Shown piece by piece: positions 9,016 to 17,018 of a stretch of 64,000 nt of DNA. Made by a program: the position numbers and the translations under genes. The stretch covers positions 27,484 through 91,483 of the forward strand of contig JBBIOU010000010.1 in NCBI GenBank assembly GCA_037443205.1. Direction: 5' to 3'. This stretch comes from JBBIOU01 sp037443205. GTDB lineage: Bacteria > Bacteroidota > Bacteroidia > Flavobacteriales_D > UBA2798. The stretch's first letter is position 1. Each line of letters opens with the position of its first letter. Under the pieces are notes generated by a model. That model had not been told where the DNA came from and did no database searches. It saw only the letters and a program-made list of their open reading frames with translations.

Positions 9016-10677
9016 ATGAAACAAACTTTAAATATACTTGCTATTGCGATGATAAAAATATTTTCCGTTTTAAACAGCAATGCGCAAGTTAATGAAATAA
9101 GCACCGAGTCGAGTATTCAGGAGGTAACGGTTTTTTTAGAAAACGCACAAATAACGCGCAAAGCTAAATTAAACCTGCAGGCAGGCTCAAATATCATTAA
9201 ACTTGTAAAACTATCACCCTACATCATCCCGTCAAGCATTCAGGTAGCCGGTAATAACTCGTTTACTATTTCATCCGTAAACCATCGTAACAACTATTTT
9301 ACCTCAACCGAAGATAATCCCGAGATAAAAAAATTAACTCAAAAACTCGAACATATCGAAAATGAAATATTAACGAATCAAGCTATGATAAATACCTACA
9401 TGGAAGAAAAAAATCTATATAACGATAACAAAGTATTCTTAGGCAAAAAAAACGCGCCTACCGGTGATAATTACTTAGATATGATTGAATTTTATGCAAA
9501 CCGTTACACGGAGGTAAATAAAAAAATATTAGATTTAACCCTAAAACAAGAAGATTTAATTCTGCAAAAAAATAATCTTAAAAATCAATTAAACTCACTC
9601 AAAAATTCATATAACATTAACCAGGGAGAAATAATATTAAACGTAAATGCAAATACTAAAACTCAGACAGAAATCATCTTTAGTTATGTGGTTACTCATG
9701 CGCACTGGCGTGCAGCATACGATATTAAAGCTACGGATATTAAATCGCCTATAGAGCTAACCTATAAAGCCAAAGTAACTCAATCGTGCGGAGAAGATTG
9801 GAACCAGGTAAAATTAATCCTCTCTACCGGAAATCCTGCTAAAAACAACAATAAACCTGTTTTAGGAATTTGGGCGCTTAGCGGCTACTCATCCTCAGGA
9901 TATGATAAAAAACGTAAAACAGGAAGATACTCGGATAAGGCCTATAGCCAGGCAGATGATTTATATAATGTTAAAAATGAACTTAGTGAAGTTGTAATAG
10001 AAACTAAAAAAATGAAGAATAAAGCCGATAAAACCATAAGCAGCGCAGAATTTACAACCGAAAATCAAACCACCGTAAGTACCGAATTTAGTATTACCAT
10101 CCCCTACTCCATCAAATCAGACGGAAAAGAATATACCGTTGAAATACAAAAAAACCAACTACAAAGCGATTATAGTTATTATGCTGCTCCCAAATATGAC
10201 AAGAATGCCTATTTAATTGCCGGCATAATAAACTGGGAACAATATAATTTAATTAGTGGATGGGCAAACACCTATTTTACCGATTCATATATAGGGCGTT
10301 CGTATATTGATCCTAAACAAACAGAAGATACTTTGAGCATATCCTTAGGCAGAGATAAATCTGTTTTTATAGAACGAAAAAAAATAAAGGATTACACCCA
10401 ACGTGCAGGTGGGTCAAGCAAAAAAATAACCATTGGTATAGAAATTAATATCCGAAACACCAAATCAACGCCTGTAAATCTTGAACTGGAAGATCAAATT
10501 CCCGTAAGCAAACAAAAAGACATTGAAGTTGAGCTACTGGAAAAAAATGATGCCAAATACAAGAAAGAAGACGGCTCATTAATATGGAATATTTCTCTTG
10601 CTCCCGGTGAAGGTAAAAAAATTAAATTTGTTTATTCTATAAAATATCCTAAAGACAAAGAATTAAGTAATTTTTAA
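9016..10677 (+). CDS. MuiA-like DUF4139 domain protein (second of a tandem pair)
   Basis: 553 residues, a paralogue of the preceding gene with the same layout: signal peptide (to about NSNAQ), DUF4140-like N-domain with STESSIQEVTVFLENAQ, coiled coil (about 100-200) and DUF4139 C-domain. The ends of both proteins are closely alike (NIRNxK, LEDQIPVSKQK, KYPK). The central region between the propeller-like strands differs and is richer in Lys and Tyr here. The 5 bp gap to its partner and the matching architecture point to tandem duplication followed by divergence, possibly giving a hetero-complex. Confidence 0.85.
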   Translation: MKQTLNILAIAMIKIFSVLNSNAQVNEISTESSIQEVTVFLENAQITRKAKLNLQAGSNIIKLVKLSPYIIPSSIQVAGNNSFTISSVNHRNNYFTSTEDNPEIKKLTQKLEHIENEILTNQAMINTYMEEKNLYNDNKVFLGKKNAPTGDNYLDMIEFYANRYTEVNKKILDLTLKQEDLILQKNNLKNQLNSLKNSYNINQGEIILNVNANTKTQTEIIFSYVVTHAHWRAAYDIKATDIKSPIELTYKAKVTQSCGEDWNQVKLILSTGNPAKNNNKPVLGIWALSGYSSSGYDKKRKTGRYSDKAYSQADDLYNVKNELSEVVIETKKMKNKADKTISSAEFTTENQTTVSTEFSITIPYSIKSDGKEYTVEIQKNQLQSDYSYYAAPKYDKNAYLIAGIINWEQYNLISGWANTYFTDSYIGRSYIDPKQTEDTLSISLGRDKSVFIERKKIKDYTQRAGGSSKKITIGIEINIRNTKSTPVNLELEDQIPVSKQKDIEVELLEKNDAKYKKEDGSLIWNISLAPGEGKKIKFVYSIKYPKDKELSNF

Positions 10678-10729
10678 AACCCTGCTATTTCTTCATATAA
10701 AAAGACAAGCTGTCAGTATTACAGCCAGG

Positions 10730-10745
10730 GGCATACGCTTTGATA
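10730..10745 (+). promoter_or_regulatory. Weak candidate sigma-54-like -24/-12 promoter of htpG
   Basis: The sequence GGCATACGCTTTGAT fits the -24 GG and -12 TTG spacing of sigma-54 promoters, but the -12 dinucleotide is GA where GC is expected. The htpG ATG follows 22 bp later. The same bases TTTGATAG could be part of an ordinary -7 element. Nearby, GCTGT and ACAGC (10710-10725) form a short inverted repeat. Weak evidence, given because heat-shock genes usually have dedicated control. Confidence 0.25.
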
Positions 10746-10767
10746 GATTACGTGAAAAAATACAATT

Positions 10768-12624
10768 ATGCAAACCGGAAAAATAAATGTTCAAACCGAG
10801 AATATCTTTCCTATCATCAAAAAGTTTTTATATTCCGATCATGAAATATTTTTACGCGAGTTGGTGGCCAATGCCGTAGATGCCACACAAAAACTTAAAA
10901 CCTTAGCCGCCATAGGCGAATTTAAAGGGGAAACGGGCTTAATGCAGGTACGTATATCGCTCAATAAAGAAAACAAAACTATCACCATAAGCGATAATGG
11001 TATAGGCATGACCGAAAACGAAGTTGAAAAATACATCAATCAGGTTGCTTTTTCGGGTGCTAAAGAATTTATGGAAACTTATAAAGATAAAGCCCAAGGC
11101 ATTATAGGTCATTTTGGATTAGGATTTTATTCATCCTTCATGGTATCAAAAAAAGTAGAAATTATTACCAAATCCTATAAAGATGAACCTGCCGTAAAAT
11201 GGGAATGTAACGGAACACCTGAATATACTATTACTCAACACGATAAAAACACCCGGGGTACAGATGTAATCTTGCATATTGCAGAAGATTCGGAAGAGTT
11301 TTTGGATGAAAACAGACTGAACAATATTTTGAAAAAATATTGCCGGTTTTTACCGGTAGAAATAGTATTTGGCACCCACAAAGAAAAAATTAAAGATGAG
11401 AACGGTAAAGAAATTGAAAAAGAAGTTGACACGGTTATAAATATTACACAACCGGCATGGGTAAAAGCCCCGGCTACATTAACAGAAGAAGATTACAAAA
11501 ACTTTTACCGCGAGTTATATCCGTTTGCCGAAGAACCTTTGTTTCATATCCACCTCAATGTAGATTATCCGTTTAATCTTACCGGTATATTGTATTTTCC
11601 GAAGATAAAAAACAACTTTGAAATTCAGAAAAACAAAATTCAATTATATTGTAATCAGGTATATGTAACCGATCAGGTAGAAGGTGTAGTACCTGAATTT
11701 ATGATGCTTTTACAAGGTGTTATTGACTCGCCCGACATCCCTCTGAATGTATCACGTTCGTATTTGCAAAGCGACAGCAATGTAAAAAAAATAGCTGCCT
11801 ACATCAGTAAAAAAGTAGCCGAAAAGCTGGATGAAATGTATAAAAATAATCGCGATGATTTTGAAAAAAAATGGGATGATATAAAACTCTTTATTGAATA
11901 CGGTATGCTAACCGATGATAAATTTTATGAGCGTGCCGTAAAATTTGCTTTACTTAAAAATACTGACGATAAATATTTTACCATTGATGAATACACCGAC
12001 AAAATAAAACCCATACAAACCGATAAAAATAAGCGACTGGTATTTTTATATGCTTCGGATGTAAAACAACAAGACCAGTTTATTGATACTGCCAAAGAAA
12101 GAGGATATGACGTATTGTTATTTAACACTCCTTTATCCCCGCATTTAATTTCAAAATTAGAGCAAAAAATAACCGATAGCTCTTTTGTAAGGGTTGATGC
12201 TGATACAATAGATAAATTAATACAAAAAGATGAAAAATTACCTTCTAAATTAAACGAAAGCGAACAGCAAACTCTAAAAAAATTTTTCGAAACCCATGTT
12301 GATAAAGAAAAGTATAGTATTCAGTTTGAGAGCATGAGCGAAAACGAAATGCCGGTTATCATTACTCAAACCGAATTTATGCGCAGAATGAAAGAACAGG
12401 AAGCCATCGGAGGGAGTGGTTTTTATGGCGTATTGCCTGAAATGTACAATTTGGTAATAAACAGCAATCACAAACTGGTAGTTGATTTACTAAAAGAAAC
12501 AAGTGATGAAGTAAAAAACAATAAAGCCAAACAACTTATTGATTTAGCCCTGCTCGCTAAAGGATTACTGCAAGGAAAAGAACTTACCGGATTTATTAAA
12601 CGCTCGGTAGAAATGATAAAATAA
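10768..12624 (+). CDS. htpG: Molecular chaperone HtpG (Hsp90)
   Basis: 618 residues, full length for bacterial Hsp90. The GHKL ATPase domain is at the N-terminus, with ANAVDATQKL, ITISDNGIGMT and GHFGLGFYSSFMV, which bind and hydrolyse ATP. Middle and C-terminal dimerisation domains follow. Eukaryotic features such as the C-terminal MEEVD are absent, as expected. It is a cytoplasmic chaperone for client maturation under stress. It is separated from the MuiA pair by 90 bp and converges with the methyltransferase gene downstream with only 14 bp between the two stops. Confidence 0.98.
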   Translation: MQTGKINVQTENIFPIIKKFLYSDHEIFLRELVANAVDATQKLKTLAAIGEFKGETGLMQVRISLNKENKTITISDNGIGMTENEVEKYINQVAFSGAKEFMETYKDKAQGIIGHFGLGFYSSFMVSKKVEIITKSYKDEPAVKWECNGTPEYTITQHDKNTRGTDVILHIAEDSEEFLDENRLNNILKKYCRFLPVEIVFGTHKEKIKDENGKEIEKEVDTVINITQPAWVKAPATLTEEDYKNFYRELYPFAEEPLFHIHLNVDYPFNLTGILYFPKIKNNFEIQKNKIQLYCNQVYVTDQVEGVVPEFMMLLQGVIDSPDIPLNVSRSYLQSDSNVKKIAAYISKKVAEKLDEMYKNNRDDFEKKWDDIKLFIEYGMLTDDKFYERAVKFALLKNTDDKYFTIDEYTDKIKPIQTDKNKRLVFLYASDVKQQDQFIDTAKERGYDVLLFNTPLSPHLISKLEQKITDSSFVRVDADTIDKLIQKDEKLPSKLNESEQQTLKKFFETHVDKEKYSIQFESMSENEMPVIITQTEFMRRMKEQEAIGGSGFYGVLPEMYNLVINSNHKLVVDLLKETSDEVKNNKAKQLIDLALLAKGLLQGKELTGFIKRSVEMIK

Positions 12625-12638
12625 CTTACGCTGAGGTG

Positions 12639-13799
12639 TTATTTTTTTACTTTTTTGCTCCCCTCATACATATCAAAACAGGCATATATGCAGGCTAATT
12701 GCCCGTTGATGAGTTGAATTTTTTTATTGGCTTTTAAACCGATATGTTTTACTGCCTCTATGTTTGATGACAATATCCATGCGCTATTGTTTTTATAAAA
12801 ATGTTTAAGTGTTGAGCCTATACGTTTATAAAAAGTTATCAGGTCATCTTCGCTCAGGCGCTCACCATAAGGCGGGTTAAAAATAATTATGCCGGGTAAC
12901 GAGAACTTACTTTTGCCGCTAAAAAAATCATGCCTGTAAAAATTTACCCGAATATATCTCTTTAATGCCAATGCATTTGCTTTACAAATACCTACATTGC
13001 GTTCCAGAATATCGCTACCGTATATATCAACAGCGGTATGTTTCATATTATCTACAGCTTGCGTGTAAATATTTTGCCATAACTCTTTATCAAAATCGGC
13101 ATGATACATAAAACCATAGTCTTTACGACATATACCTGCAGGAATATTAGCTGCTATTAATGCAGCTTCTAATGCCAAAGTACCGCTGCCGCACATGGGG
13201 TCGTAAAAGGGCGTACTTTTATCCCAATTACTCAACAGTATCATTCCTGCTGCCAGAACTTCACTCAGGGGTGCCTGTCCGTTGATTTTTTTATATCCTC
13301 TGCGATAAAGCGAATCGCCCGAAGTGTCAATTGATAAATTTACTTTATTGTGGCTGATGTGTAAATTTATTTTAATGTCAGGATTCGCTTTATGTACGCT
13401 GGGTCGGGTATTGAATTTTTTCTTAAAGCGGTCAACAATAGCATCTTTTAGTTTTAACGCAGCATATTGCGAATGTTTAAAATAAGGCGAGTTAACAGTA
13501 TATGTAATAGAAAATGTTTTTTGGTCGTTAAAATATTTTTCCCACTCTACCTGCATACAATGATGGTATAATTCATTTTCGTTAACTGCATTAAAGGAAG
13601 ATATATGTTTCATCACGTTTAAAGCCGTACGCAAACATAAATTGCTTTTATAAATCAATGCCTTATCACCTGTAAACGAAACAGCCCGTTTTTGTATATC
13701 AATCGCTGAAGCTCCCAATGCACTTAATTCGTCTGCTAAAACCTCTTCCAGACCATGCAATGTTTTGGCTACCAAAAAAAATGTATCTTTATCGCTCAC
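12639..13799 (-). CDS. THUMP-domain 23S rRNA (guanine-N2) methyltransferase, RlmL N-half type
   Basis: 386 residues. An N-terminal ferredoxin-like/THUMP RNA-binding region (about 1-165) precedes a UPF0020-type SAM-dependent methyltransferase domain (about 170-380). The SAM loop is DPMCGSGTLALEAAL and the catalytic motif is NPPYGERL. This corresponds to the RlmL half of the E. coli RlmKL fusion; the RlmK half is missing, as is usual in Bacteroidota. It is expected to methylate a guanine N2 in 23S rRNA. Its start is only 34 bp from the divergent SUI1-like gene. Confidence 0.88.
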   Translation of the reverse strand: MSDKDTFFLVAKTLHGLEEVLADELSALGASAIDIQKRAVSFTGDKALIYKSNLCLRTALNVMKHISSFNAVNENELYHHCMQVEWEKYFNDQKTFSITYTVNSPYFKHSQYAALKLKDAIVDRFKKKFNTRPSVHKANPDIKINLHISHNKVNLSIDTSGDSLYRRGYKKINGQAPLSEVLAAGMILLSNWDKSTPFYDPMCGSGTLALEAALIAANIPAGICRKDYGFMYHADFDKELWQNIYTQAVDNMKHTAVDIYGSDILERNVGICKANALALKRYIRVNFYRHDFFSGKSKFSLPGIIIFNPPYGERLSEDDLITFYKRIGSTLKHFYKNNSAWILSSNIEAVKHIGLKANKKIQLINGQLACIYACFDMYEGSKKVKK

Positions 13800-13833
13800 A
13801 ACTAAAATTTATTACTTATTTACAATAATTATT

Positions 13834-14175
13834 ATGGGTAATAACAAAAAAAACAGGGTAAATATAGTTTATTCCACCAATCCCGATTTTAAATATAGTT
13901 ATTATGAGGCTCAAGAACCCGAAACACTGGCGCCACAGCAACAAAATTTAAAAATATGGCTAGAACGCAAAGGCGGGGGAAAACTGCTTACTATTATAAA
14001 AGGTTTTGTAGGTAAAAATGATGATATAGAAAGTTTAGCCAAGGAACTGAAAAAAAAATGCGGTGTGGGCGGTGCCGTTAAAGACGGAGAAATTCTTATA
14101 CAGGGCGATGCAAGAGATAAGGTATTAAATATTCTTAGCTCGCTGGGATATCAGGCTAAAAAAGCGGGGGGTTAA
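13834..14175 (+). CDS. SUI1/eIF1-like translation initiation factor (YciH family)
   Basis: 113 residues from the ATG at 13834 (MGNNKKNRVNIVY). A longer open frame would start inside the divergent methyltransferase gene, so I reject it. The C-terminal part contains the SUI1 fold: LERKGGGKLLTIIKGF, KELKKKCGVGGAVKDGEI and IQGDARDKV. Bacterial YciH proteins resemble eukaryotic eIF1 and may influence start-codon fidelity or stress translation, but their role is not settled. The stop codon lies inside the stem of the hairpin at 14167-14190. Confidence 0.9.
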   Translation: MGNNKKNRVNIVYSTNPDFKYSYYEAQEPETLAPQQQNLKIWLERKGGGKLLTIIKGFVGKNDDIESLAKELKKKCGVGGAVKDGEILIQGDARDKVLNILSSLGYQAKKAGG

Positions 14176-14190
14176 ACTCAATTAACCCCC
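14158..14190 (-). terminator. Hairpin with T-run on the minus strand, overlapping the SUI1 stop codon
   Basis: GGGGGTTAA (14167-14175) and TTAACCCCC (14182-14190) form a perfect 9 bp stem with a 6 nt loop. Read on the minus strand the stem is followed closely by six T residues (14163-14158), the classic intrinsic terminator form. It would end transcripts coming from the BI-1 gene at 14401. On the plus strand no T-run follows, so it may only partly terminate the SUI1 transcript. Confidence 0.55.
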
Positions 14191-14241
14191 AAAAGTATCT
14201 TGCATTAAATACCCCACGAGGCTAGTATCAATTTGCGATTA

Positions 14242-14375
14242 TAAACCCCAATTCAGCATTAGAAATTTGAAATAAATCCAAATTTTCCGCCAGAGGCGGA
14301 CTGAGTGTGTTGAGTGTTGTGTGGGATTGGGGTTATCCGCCATCAGGCGAGCATTACGCATGCTAATGCGTAATG
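14242..14375. repeat. Intergenic element with nested and adjacent hairpins (REP/MITE-like candidate)
   Basis: Three inverted repeats occur in 134 bp. An outer pair AACCCCAAT (14244-14252) / ATTGGGGTT (14326-14334) encloses a perfect TCCGCC-AGA-GGCGGA hairpin (14286-14300). Just beyond is CATTACGCAT-GCTA-ATGCGTAATG (14352-14375), a perfect 10 bp stem. The region is noncoding and more GC-rich than other gaps. The layout is that of a small palindromic intergenic repeat, but only copy number in the genome could prove it. The start of the element matches 18 of 20 bases at 29551-29570. Confidence 0.5.
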
Positions 14376-14400
14376 TGGGATAAATATATTGAAACTTAAC

Positions 14401-15111
14401 TTATTTTCTTTCTCCGAATAAACGAAGCAGGGTTAAAAACAGATTGATAAATAATATATACATCTGCAAACCGAAGATAAGTGCAAGCTTAGATGTTGAT
14501 TCTCCCTGGTATTCGGCCATCTGGCTCCAGTTTTTAATTTCCTGCATTTTATAAGCTGTTAATCCGGTAAATACAAACACGCCTATGATTGATATTATCC
14601 AGTCGAGTTTTTCGCTTTGCATAAAAATATTTACTATAGAGGCAATGAATATACCAATAAACACCATATACAATATACTTCCCAGTTTAGTTAAATCTGT
14701 TTTAGTAAAATAACCCAACAAAGCCATAGCACCATAAGTACCTGCGGTGATGGCAAATACAGAAGCTATTGAACCCAATTCATAAACCAAAAAGATAAAC
14801 CCTAATGAAGCACCTATTAGTACGCTATATAAAATATATAGTGCCAACAATACAACAATTGACAATCTGTTGTATGCCATCTGCATAAGCAGTGCTAAAC
14901 CTACCGGGGCAAAAAGTACGATATATCCCAGTGGCGTGAATCCTGTTTCACTGATAAGTAATAAAACAAGATTTAAGTTATGACCGAACAACCATGCTAC
15001 CACACCGGAAATAGCCAGCGCAGCAAACATATAAGAAAAAACATTGGCAATTAGTGCACGCGATTTAGCAACAATTTCGCCTTGCATAGAATCTAAAGTA
15101 TTGTAACTCAT
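14401..15111 (-). CDS. Bax inhibitor-1/YccA family membrane protein
   Basis: 236 residues and mostly hydrophobic, with about seven membrane segments, matching the BI-1/YccA (TMBIM) family in length and pattern. The C-terminal helix region around LALIFGLQMYILFINLFLTL is typical. Bacterial members are inner-membrane proteins linked to FtsH regulation (YccA) or calcium leak (YetJ); which applies here is not known. It follows the zinc protease gene by 38 bp and has its own -7 element in that gap, so it may be transcribed both with the operon and alone. Confidence 0.9.
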   Translation of the reverse strand: MSYNTLDSMQGEIVAKSRALIANVFSYMFAALAISGVVAWLFGHNLNLVLLLISETGFTPLGYIVLFAPVGLALLMQMAYNRLSIVVLLALYILYSVLIGASLGFIFLVYELGSIASVFAITAGTYGAMALLGYFTKTDLTKLGSILYMVFIGIFIASIVNIFMQSEKLDWIISIIGVFVFTGLTAYKMQEIKNWSQMAEYQGESTSKLALIFGLQMYILFINLFLTLLRLFGERK

Positions 15112-15140
15112 AATTATATTTTTTTTGGTTATTAATGTTT

Positions 15141-15148
15141 CAAAGATA
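15141..15148 (-). promoter_or_regulatory. Candidate -7 promoter element for the BI-1/YccA gene
   Basis: Minus-strand TATCTTTG matches TAnnTTTG exactly and lies 30 bp before the ATG at 15111, in the gap after the protease gene. No clear TTTG -33 element is present at 17-23 bp, so this is only a partial promoter. Confidence 0.35.
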
Positions 15149-15149
15149 A

Positions 15150-15875
15150 TTAATCTCTTCGATTATTTAAAAGAGAAATATAATATAATAATGTAGCCAA
15201 AGAACCTACGGCTGCAACCACATAAGTAAGTGCGGCCCAGGTTAATGCATCTTTGGCATTGGCGTGTTCGCTTTTTGTAACTATACCGCGATTAGTCATC
15301 CAGGCCAATGCCCTGCGACTGGCATCAAATTCTACCGGCAGGGTAACAAAACTAAAGAGTGTAAATACACCATAACATCCAATAAAAAGGTAAATAATTG
15401 TATCTATCGGAATAGTTTTGTATAAAGCGTATCCGCCAAAAATACTTAACAGCAAAATAAAGTTCAGAATTTTACCGCTTACTGCTTGTATGGGCACCAA
15501 AGCCGAACGCATTTCGAGCATACTGTATTTTTCGGCATGTTGTATGGCATGACCACACTCGTGAGCGGCCACGGCAGCAGCAGCAGCGTTGCGCCCATGA
15601 TACACATCGTAGCTTAAATTAACGGTTCTGTTTTGAGGGTTATAATGGTCGGTAAGTTCTCCCTCTACACAAATAACATTAACCCCATAAACACCATTAT
15701 CAGCCAGCATTTTTTCGGCAATTTCTTTACCACTCATTCCATTACTGATGGGTGTTTGCGAATAGCGCTGAAATTTACTTTTTAATGTAAAACTCACCAC
15801 CATTCCAATAAGCATAAATACAATACCAATTAAAAATGCACCGTTTTGCATTAATCCATTCATCTCTGAGTACAT
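15150..15875 (-). CDS. Zinc metallopeptidase, YugP family, membrane-bound
   Basis: 241 residues with an N-terminal membrane segment and two or three more in the C-terminal half. The zinc site is HECGHAIQH, within the family motif that begins AAAAVAAHECGH. The YugP (DUF2268-unrelated, neutral zinc metallopeptidase) family is widespread, and its substrate is unknown. It starts 19 bp after folE. An internal ATG (MNGLMQNG) four codons in could be the true start. The coupling with folE is conserved by position only; I see no functional reason. Confidence 0.85.
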   Translation of the reverse strand: MYSEMNGLMQNGAFLIGIVFMLIGMVVSFTLKSKFQRYSQTPISNGMSGKEIAEKMLADNGVYGVNVICVEGELTDHYNPQNRTVNLSYDVYHGRNAAAAAVAAHECGHAIQHAEKYSMLEMRSALVPIQAVSGKILNFILLLSIFGGYALYKTIPIDTIIYLFIGCYGVFTLFSFVTLPVEFDASRRALAWMTNRGIVTKSEHANAKDALTWAALTYVVAAVGSLATLLYYISLLNNRRD

Positions 15876-15894
15876 AAGGTTTTGATTTTTAAGT

Positions 15895-16530
15895 TTAACT
15901 TAGTTTAGCGCTGATAAGCGAAATAAACTCTTTGCGGGTAGGTTCTTTTAAAAACTCACCGGTAAATGCCGAAGTGGTAGTTACCGAATTTTGTTTTTGA
16001 ACTCCGCGCATTTGCATACACATATGCTGAGCTTCTATAACTACAGCCACCCCCAAGGGGTTTAATGTTTGTTGAATGCAATCGCGTATTTCGTTTGTCA
16101 GCCTTTCTTGTACCTGCAATCTGCGTGCAAAAGCATCAACTACGCGTGGAATTTTACTTAAACCGACAATATGTCCGTTGGGGATATAGGCTATATGTGC
16201 TTTACCAAAAAAGGGCAAGAGGTGGTGTTCACACAAAGAATATACTTCAATGTCTTTAACAATAACCATCTGACTGTAATCTTCGGCAAACATTGCCGAT
16301 TGCATAATTTCTACCGGATTAATATCGTAACCGTGTGTAAGAAACTGTATGGCCTTGGCAAAACGTTCGGGTGTTTTTTTTAATCCTTCGCGTTGTGCAT
16401 CTTCTCCGATTTGATAAATGATATTGCGTGTAGCGTTGGCTATTTGGCTTATCTTTTCAGGATTGTATTGTTCCAGGCGTTCGTATCCGTCTAAGTTATT
16501 ATCTGAAATTATGTCAGTTTTTTTTGTCAT
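15895..16530 (-). CDS. folE: GTP cyclohydrolase I
   Basis: 211 residues. The zinc ligands are in SLCEHHLLPFFGKAHIAY and the late Cys in AQHMCMQMRGVQKQNS, and VGLSKIPR is the usual active-site stretch. The enzyme converts GTP to 7,8-dihydroneopterin triphosphate, the entry to folate, queuosine/7-deazaguanine and biopterin pathways. Its start overlaps the stop of the PTPS/QueD gene by one base (TAATG), so the two steps that act one after the other are translationally coupled. Confidence 0.97.
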   Translation of the reverse strand: MTKKTDIISDNNLDGYERLEQYNPEKISQIANATRNIIYQIGEDAQREGLKKTPERFAKAIQFLTHGYDINPVEIMQSAMFAEDYSQMVIVKDIEVYSLCEHHLLPFFGKAHIAYIPNGHIVGLSKIPRVVDAFARRLQVQERLTNEIRDCIQQTLNPLGVAVVIEAQHMCMQMRGVQKQNSVTTTSAFTGEFLKEPTRKEFISLISAKLS

Positions 16531-16949
16531 TATTCACCAAGGTATTCTGCGTAATTATTTTCAGTTTCCCATAGTTTAACAGCATAGAGTTTACAATGGT
16601 CGTTATTTATAAGCGGCTGTAAAATATCCCAAATTACTATGCAAAGATTTTCGGTACTGGGTTTAATATTTTTTAAAAAAGGGATGTCTAAATTCAGGTT
16701 TTTATGGTCAAATACATCAGTAACATTTTCTTTTATAAGCTTACTGAGTTTTTTTAAATCAATGCAAAAACCGGTAACGGGGTCGGGAACACCTTTTACA
16801 GTTACATAAAGTGTATAGTTATGTCCGTGCCAGTTGGGATTGGCGCATTTACCAAAAACTTCAAAATTTTTTTCTTCGCTCCATGCTTCATGCCACAATT
16901 TATGGGCGGCATTAAAACTTTCTTTTCGGGTAATATAAACTGTTCTCAT
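16530..16949 (-). CDS. 6-pyruvoyl-tetrahydropterin / 6-carboxytetrahydropterin synthase family (QueD/PTPS)
   Basis: About 139 residues from ATG 16947-16949 (MRTVYITRKESFNAAHKL). The longer frame would start upstream of the likely promoter. Zinc ligands are H in FNAAH and HGH in NWHGHNYTL; the catalytic Cys is in FGKCANPNWHGH, and the late DHKNLN and TEN motifs are present. It uses the folE product, dihydroneopterin triphosphate. QueD activity (preQ0/queuosine) is the usual role in bacteria, while biopterin synthesis is the alternative; no queC or queE gene is nearby to decide. Confidence 0.9.
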   Translation of the reverse strand: MRTVYITRKESFNAAHKLWHEAWSEEKNFEVFGKCANPNWHGHNYTLYVTVKGVPDPVTGFCIDLKKLSKLIKENVTDVFDHKNLNLDIPFLKNIKPSTENLCIVIWDILQPLINNDHCKLYAVKLWETENNYAEYLGE

Positions 16950-16956
16950 TAGGGCA

Positions 16957-16964
16957 CAAAGATA
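16957..16964 (-). promoter_or_regulatory. Candidate -7 promoter element for the PTPS-folE-protease operon
   Basis: Minus-strand TATCTTTG is a perfect TAnnTTTG. Its end is only 7 bp from the ATG at 16949, so the transcript would have almost no leader. This supports the shorter gene start. The -33 region is weak. Confidence 0.45.
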
Positions 16965-17018
16965 GGCAAAAAGCAACTGGCATAAAATGATATTGATGCG
17001 AAAGAGTTATTGTTATTT

